Below, one piece after another: positions 61,599-64,000 of a DNA stretch of 64,000 bases. A model generated the notes under the pieces. The model saw nothing but the letters and a program-made list of their open reading frames with translations, ran no database searches and was not told the origin of the DNA. A program made the translations under genes and the position numbers. Source of the DNA: Sagittula sp048553715 (GTDB taxonomy: Bacteria > Pseudomonadota > Alphaproteobacteria > Rhodobacterales > Rhodobacteraceae); assembly GCF_048553715.1 (NCBI RefSeq), contig NZ_JBLZNC010000003.1, positions 310,001 through 374,000 of the forward strand, read 5' to 3'. Each line of letters begins with the position of its first letter. Positions within the stretch are counted from its first letter, which is position 1.

Positions 61599-62372
61599 CT
61601 AGCTCGCCTCGGGTGTCACGAAATTGTAGTCTTCCAGCTCTTCGGGCAGCAGAATGTAGATTTCCGCCGCCGGGGTGGCGAGCGCGTGGCGCATGACGCG
61701 CACATCCACGCCCATGTCATCGAGGTAGGACATGACCTCTGCCTGACCGCGCTGGATGTCGTCGATGGCGGTGAAGGCGGGTAAAAAGGTATTCTCGCCA
61801 AAGGAATGCTGATGCACCCCGATGGAGGCGTTGGTCTCGGCCTGCCGCTCAGGGCCTCCTGCGAACAGGTAGGGGCAGGCGGAATAGCAGAATTCGCCGC
61901 TCAGCACGCGGGTGTCGATTTCGCGGTCGCGCAGGTGCCGCCCCAGCACCAGCGCATCTTGGACAGAGCCACCGGGGGATTGCAGGATCAGATCGGTGAT
62001 TTCGGGATCGGCGCGGTCGATCTGCGGGATCAGCCGTTCCGCATCCCCGGCGGTGATCGCCCCTTCGAGCCGCCACGCGCCGGATTCGTAGGTCAGCGTC
62101 AGCCGGTCGGGCAGATCGCCGGGATTACGGGCGGGCTGGACCGATGGCCGGTCCCGCGAGGGGTCAAAGGTGCGGCGCTGGTCGCCGGGGCGCACAGGGT
62201 CCGACAGGCGCGGCGCATCGGGCCGCGAGAACGGCAGCGACAAGGGGGCATCGCGCATATCCCCAAGGATCAGCAGCCCCCCGATGCCAAGCTGAAAGAT
62301 CAGCACAGCCCCGAGGGTCCGGGCCACAGGCCGCGCGGATTTTGCGACGCTCTGGCTGTCTTGCGCGGTCAT
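61599..62372 (-). CDS. Membrane-anchored ClpP/crotonase-fold serine protease-like protein
   Basis: The ATG at 62372 (257 aa) overlaps the upstream membrane-protein stop by 4 bp; the longer frame is not used. A transmembrane anchor lies at residues 18-37 (TLGAVLIFQLGIGGLLIL). A ClpP-like fold begins near 95: LILQSPGGSVQDALVLGRHL, then GEFCYSACPYLFAGG with a Ser at the ClpP nucleophile position, and SIGVHQHSFGEN with His. The active site would face the periplasm. It is encoded with the 423-aa coiled-coil membrane protein. Substrate unknown. Confidence 0.8.
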   Translation of the reverse strand: MTAQDSQSVAKSARPVARTLGAVLIFQLGIGGLLILGDMRDAPLSLPFSRPDAPRLSDPVRPGDQRRTFDPSRDRPSVQPARNPGDLPDRLTLTYESGAWRLEGAITAGDAERLIPQIDRADPEITDLILQSPGGSVQDALVLGRHLRDREIDTRVLSGEFCYSACPYLFAGGPERQAETNASIGVHQHSFGENTFLPAFTAIDDIQRGQAEVMSYLDDMGVDVRVMRHALATPAAEIYILLPEELEDYNFVTPEAS

Positions 62373-63640
62373 TCTGCGGCCTCGCGTCGCGGCGGGCTGT
62401 CGGGCAGGGGCGCGTGTGACAGGCTTTCGACGTCGCGCAGCGCGGTCATGGCGGCGCGCAGTTCGGCCAGCGTCAGCGTGTCCTCGATGCCGGTGCCGTC
62501 GCGGCTTTGCCGGATCGCGCCGTGGGTGACGGTCAGGATCAGCACCAGAACCGCTGGCAGCAGGTCGATGGCAATCGCCCCGGCCCAAGAGGGCACAAAG
62601 TTGCGCGCATAAAGGATGACCGCATCGGCGGCGGACACGGGCGTGTAGGTGACATCGGTGGGCTGTTCGAGGGTCTGGACGTTCTGCGCGGCACGTTCCA
62701 GCGTTGCGGCGCGCTGGCCCAGCACCTCGAGCACGGAGGTGATCGTGGCGGATTGATCGGCGCGCCCTGCAGCGGTGGAGCTGTCGAGTTCGGGCAGCAC
62801 GACCGAGGCCGACAGATCCTGCGCCGCCCGTTCCACCAGCGGGGCGACCGACAGTTGGCGAAGCTGGGTGATCAACCCTTGCAGGCGGACGGCAGCCTCG
62901 GAAAATTCGACAGAGCGCGCCTCGACGTTGCCGGGCTCGACGGTGAGCGCACGCATCCGCGACAGGATTGTGTTGCCCTCGGTGAAGGCGTTTTCCACCA
63001 GCGGGGTCTGCGCCGCGATCTGGGTTTCCAGTGCGGCGAGTTCGGCGGATTTCTGTCGCAGGACACGGAACACCGCGCCACGGCCCGCGAGACCGGACAG
63101 GGTGCCTTCGGCTTCTTGTTCAGACAGGTCCTCGAAGGACTGGCGGGTGCGGGCCACATCGCGTTCCAGTGCCTGACCGGTCAGGGCGATCTCGTGGGCG
63201 CGTTCCAGCGCGGATTGGTAATCCTGCACGGTCTTGGCGAGATGCTGTTCCACCGCTGCCGATCCCGCCAGCGCGGCGGCGTTCAGCCAAGACGACATGG
63301 CCACGATGGCAAGGCTGCCGATGCCCATGGCCGCCAGCAGGCCGCCGCGTGCGCGGGTGGACCGGACGGCGGGAAACAGGCGCATCAGGTAGGACCAGAA
63401 GACGAAGATGCCCACCGACACCGCCGTGGAATAGGCGATGGCCGCAAAGACCGACATGGCGCCGTTTTCATCGAGCAGCGAGGACACGCCGAGATAGGTG
63501 TAGATCCCCGAAGCGACGGACAGAACGCCAAGCGCGGTGCCGGAAAAGGTGTCGAGCCATGTGATGTGATCTTCGAGTTCGCGGGCGTGGCGCACGCCGC
63601 GGGCCGCTTCGCGGGTGAGGGGGGCATTGTCGGGCTGCAT
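62369..63640 (-). CDS. Unrecognised 423-aa membrane protein with long coiled coil
   Basis: Three hydrophobic segments lie near the N-terminus (about 32-53, 62-82, 98-118) and one near 352-376. Between them is a long helical, probably coiled-coil region (about 130-330). If both membrane groups span the bilayer, this ~230-residue middle could lie in the periplasm or cytoplasm. I recognise no family. It is coupled to the ClpP-fold gene by a 4-bp overlap, so a joint membrane complex is inferred. Confidence 0.75.
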   Translation of the reverse strand: MQPDNAPLTREAARGVRHARELEDHITWLDTFSGTALGVLSVASGIYTYLGVSSLLDENGAMSVFAAIAYSTAVSVGIFVFWSYLMRLFPAVRSTRARGGLLAAMGIGSLAIVAMSSWLNAAALAGSAAVEQHLAKTVQDYQSALERAHEIALTGQALERDVARTRQSFEDLSEQEAEGTLSGLAGRGAVFRVLRQKSAELAALETQIAAQTPLVENAFTEGNTILSRMRALTVEPGNVEARSVEFSEAAVRLQGLITQLRQLSVAPLVERAAQDLSASVVLPELDSSTAAGRADQSATITSVLEVLGQRAATLERAAQNVQTLEQPTDVTYTPVSAADAVILYARNFVPSWAGAIAIDLLPAVLVLILTVTHGAIRQSRDGTGIEDTLTLAELRAAMTALRDVESLSHAPLPDSPPRREAAE

Positions 63641-63718
63641 GGGGTCTCCGGCGGTGAACGGTAAAAAGATGTCTGTTCAACGGGGATTTGCAACCTCTGC
63701 AGGCGGTGGGTTGCATTT

Positions 63719-63733
63719 GTTCACGAAATGTTC
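63719..63733 (+). promoter_or_regulatory. LexA (SOS) box upstream of mmcB
   Basis: GTTC-ACGAAAT-GTTC matches the alphaproteobacterial LexA direct repeat GTTC-N7-GTTC exactly. It ends 12 bp before the mmcB ATG. Confidence 0.82.
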
Positions 63734-63745
63734 ATATTTGTCGGC

Positions 63746-64000
63746 ATGGAATTGCGAGTGGACCCAACGGAACCCGTGCTGGCAGCGGGGCAAATTCTGG
63801 CGCGCGGCGTGTCGCGTCACTTGGCGCATCTGGGATTCGCCACGCTTGAGGAGTTCGTGCCCGATCGCGGGATGCGTGTGGATGTGATGGCTTTGGGCCC
63901 GAAGGGCGAGCTGTGGATCGTGGAATGCAAATCCTCGCGCGCGGATTTCATGTCCGACAGCAAATGGCAGGGCTACCTGCCGTTTTGTGACCGCTATTTC
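63746..64000 (+). CDS. mmcB: MmcB-family DNA repair protein (5' part)
   Basis: The first 85 codons are in the window and the gene runs off the end. The sequence reads MELRVDPTEPVLAAGQILAR, then DRGMRVDVMALGPKGELWIVE and CKSSRADFMSD, with the PD-(D/E)XK pattern Asp...Glu-Cys-Lys. MmcB is an SOS-controlled nuclease-fold repair factor in alphaproteobacteria. The adjoining LexA box supports both the start and SOS control. Confidence 0.88.
   Translation, partial: MELRVDPTEPVLAAGQILARGVSRHLAHLGFATLEEFVPDRGMRVDVMALGPKGELWIVECKSSRADFMSDSKWQGYLPFCDRYF

Overview
The window is high-GC DNA from an alphaproteobacterium, most likely Rhodobacterales (roseobacter group). The evidence is gene content and order: the hisD / UPF0262 / LMW-phosphatase / infA / maf / RNase E-G / yacG block, DUF2948 next to murA, a ribB-type gene with ribH and nusB, mmcB behind a GTTC-N7-GTTC LexA box, and selU convergent with an FAD-oxidoreductase/selD fusion. 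I cannot name the species.

Left part (1-12657): accessory DNA at a tRNA-Phe gene. A 48-bp direct repeat (848-895 and 12581-12628) copies the 3' part of tRNA-Phe(GAA) and bounds an island of about 11.7 kb. An integrase gene lies next to the intact tRNA. Paired ATTACAC motifs with an 11-bp period sit inside both ends and look like arm-type sites. The cargo is a minus-strand three-gene cassette: a 1769-aa type ISP restriction-modification enzyme, a 207-aa PD-(D/E)XK-like protein and an unrecognised 395-aa protein. It is the best candidate here for an under-described system. The island also holds a second tyrosine recombinase, two small HTH regulators and an RHH-type regulator divergent from them across a palindromic operator. 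Left of the island is a twice-broken TrlF-type ATPase 3' end and a different repeat pair, suggesting an older element at the same attachment site.

Middle part (12.8-41 kb): selU and selD-fusion; a nine-gene chemotaxis operon (STAS, receiver, cheA, cheW, cheR, cheY, unknown, cheB, cheD) without receptor or cheZ; fatty-acid oxidation genes (fadJ, thiolase, GST, acyl-CoA dehydrogenase) with two tandem MerR regulators; two hot-dog thioesterases; a MATE exporter; a Tat-exported transglutaminase-like protein; a TetR/oxidoreductase pair with a palindromic operator; trpB; an exported Ala/Lys-tailed protein overlapping a membrane-bound LuxR-type regulator; DUF2237, a serine hydrolase and pth; tRNA-Thr(GGT).

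Right part (41-64 kb): murA/DUF2948/hisD and the infA-maf-yacG block, interrupted by three small-molecule enzyme genes; a PLP enzyme with the pxpBCA 5-oxoprolinase operon; a zinc-uptake locus (znuA with a 12-residue His/Asp repeat, zur, znuC, znuB) around a candidate Zur box; tRNA-Tyr(GTA); rlmB; a ribBX-like gene with ribH and nusB; a 52-aa gene and a stretch able to fold like a structured RNA; a two-gene membrane/ClpP-fold operon; and the start of mmcB.

Starts were adjusted from the longest open frame where a ribosome binding site, overlap or family length argued for it. No CRISPR array, rRNA or intact transposase was seen.
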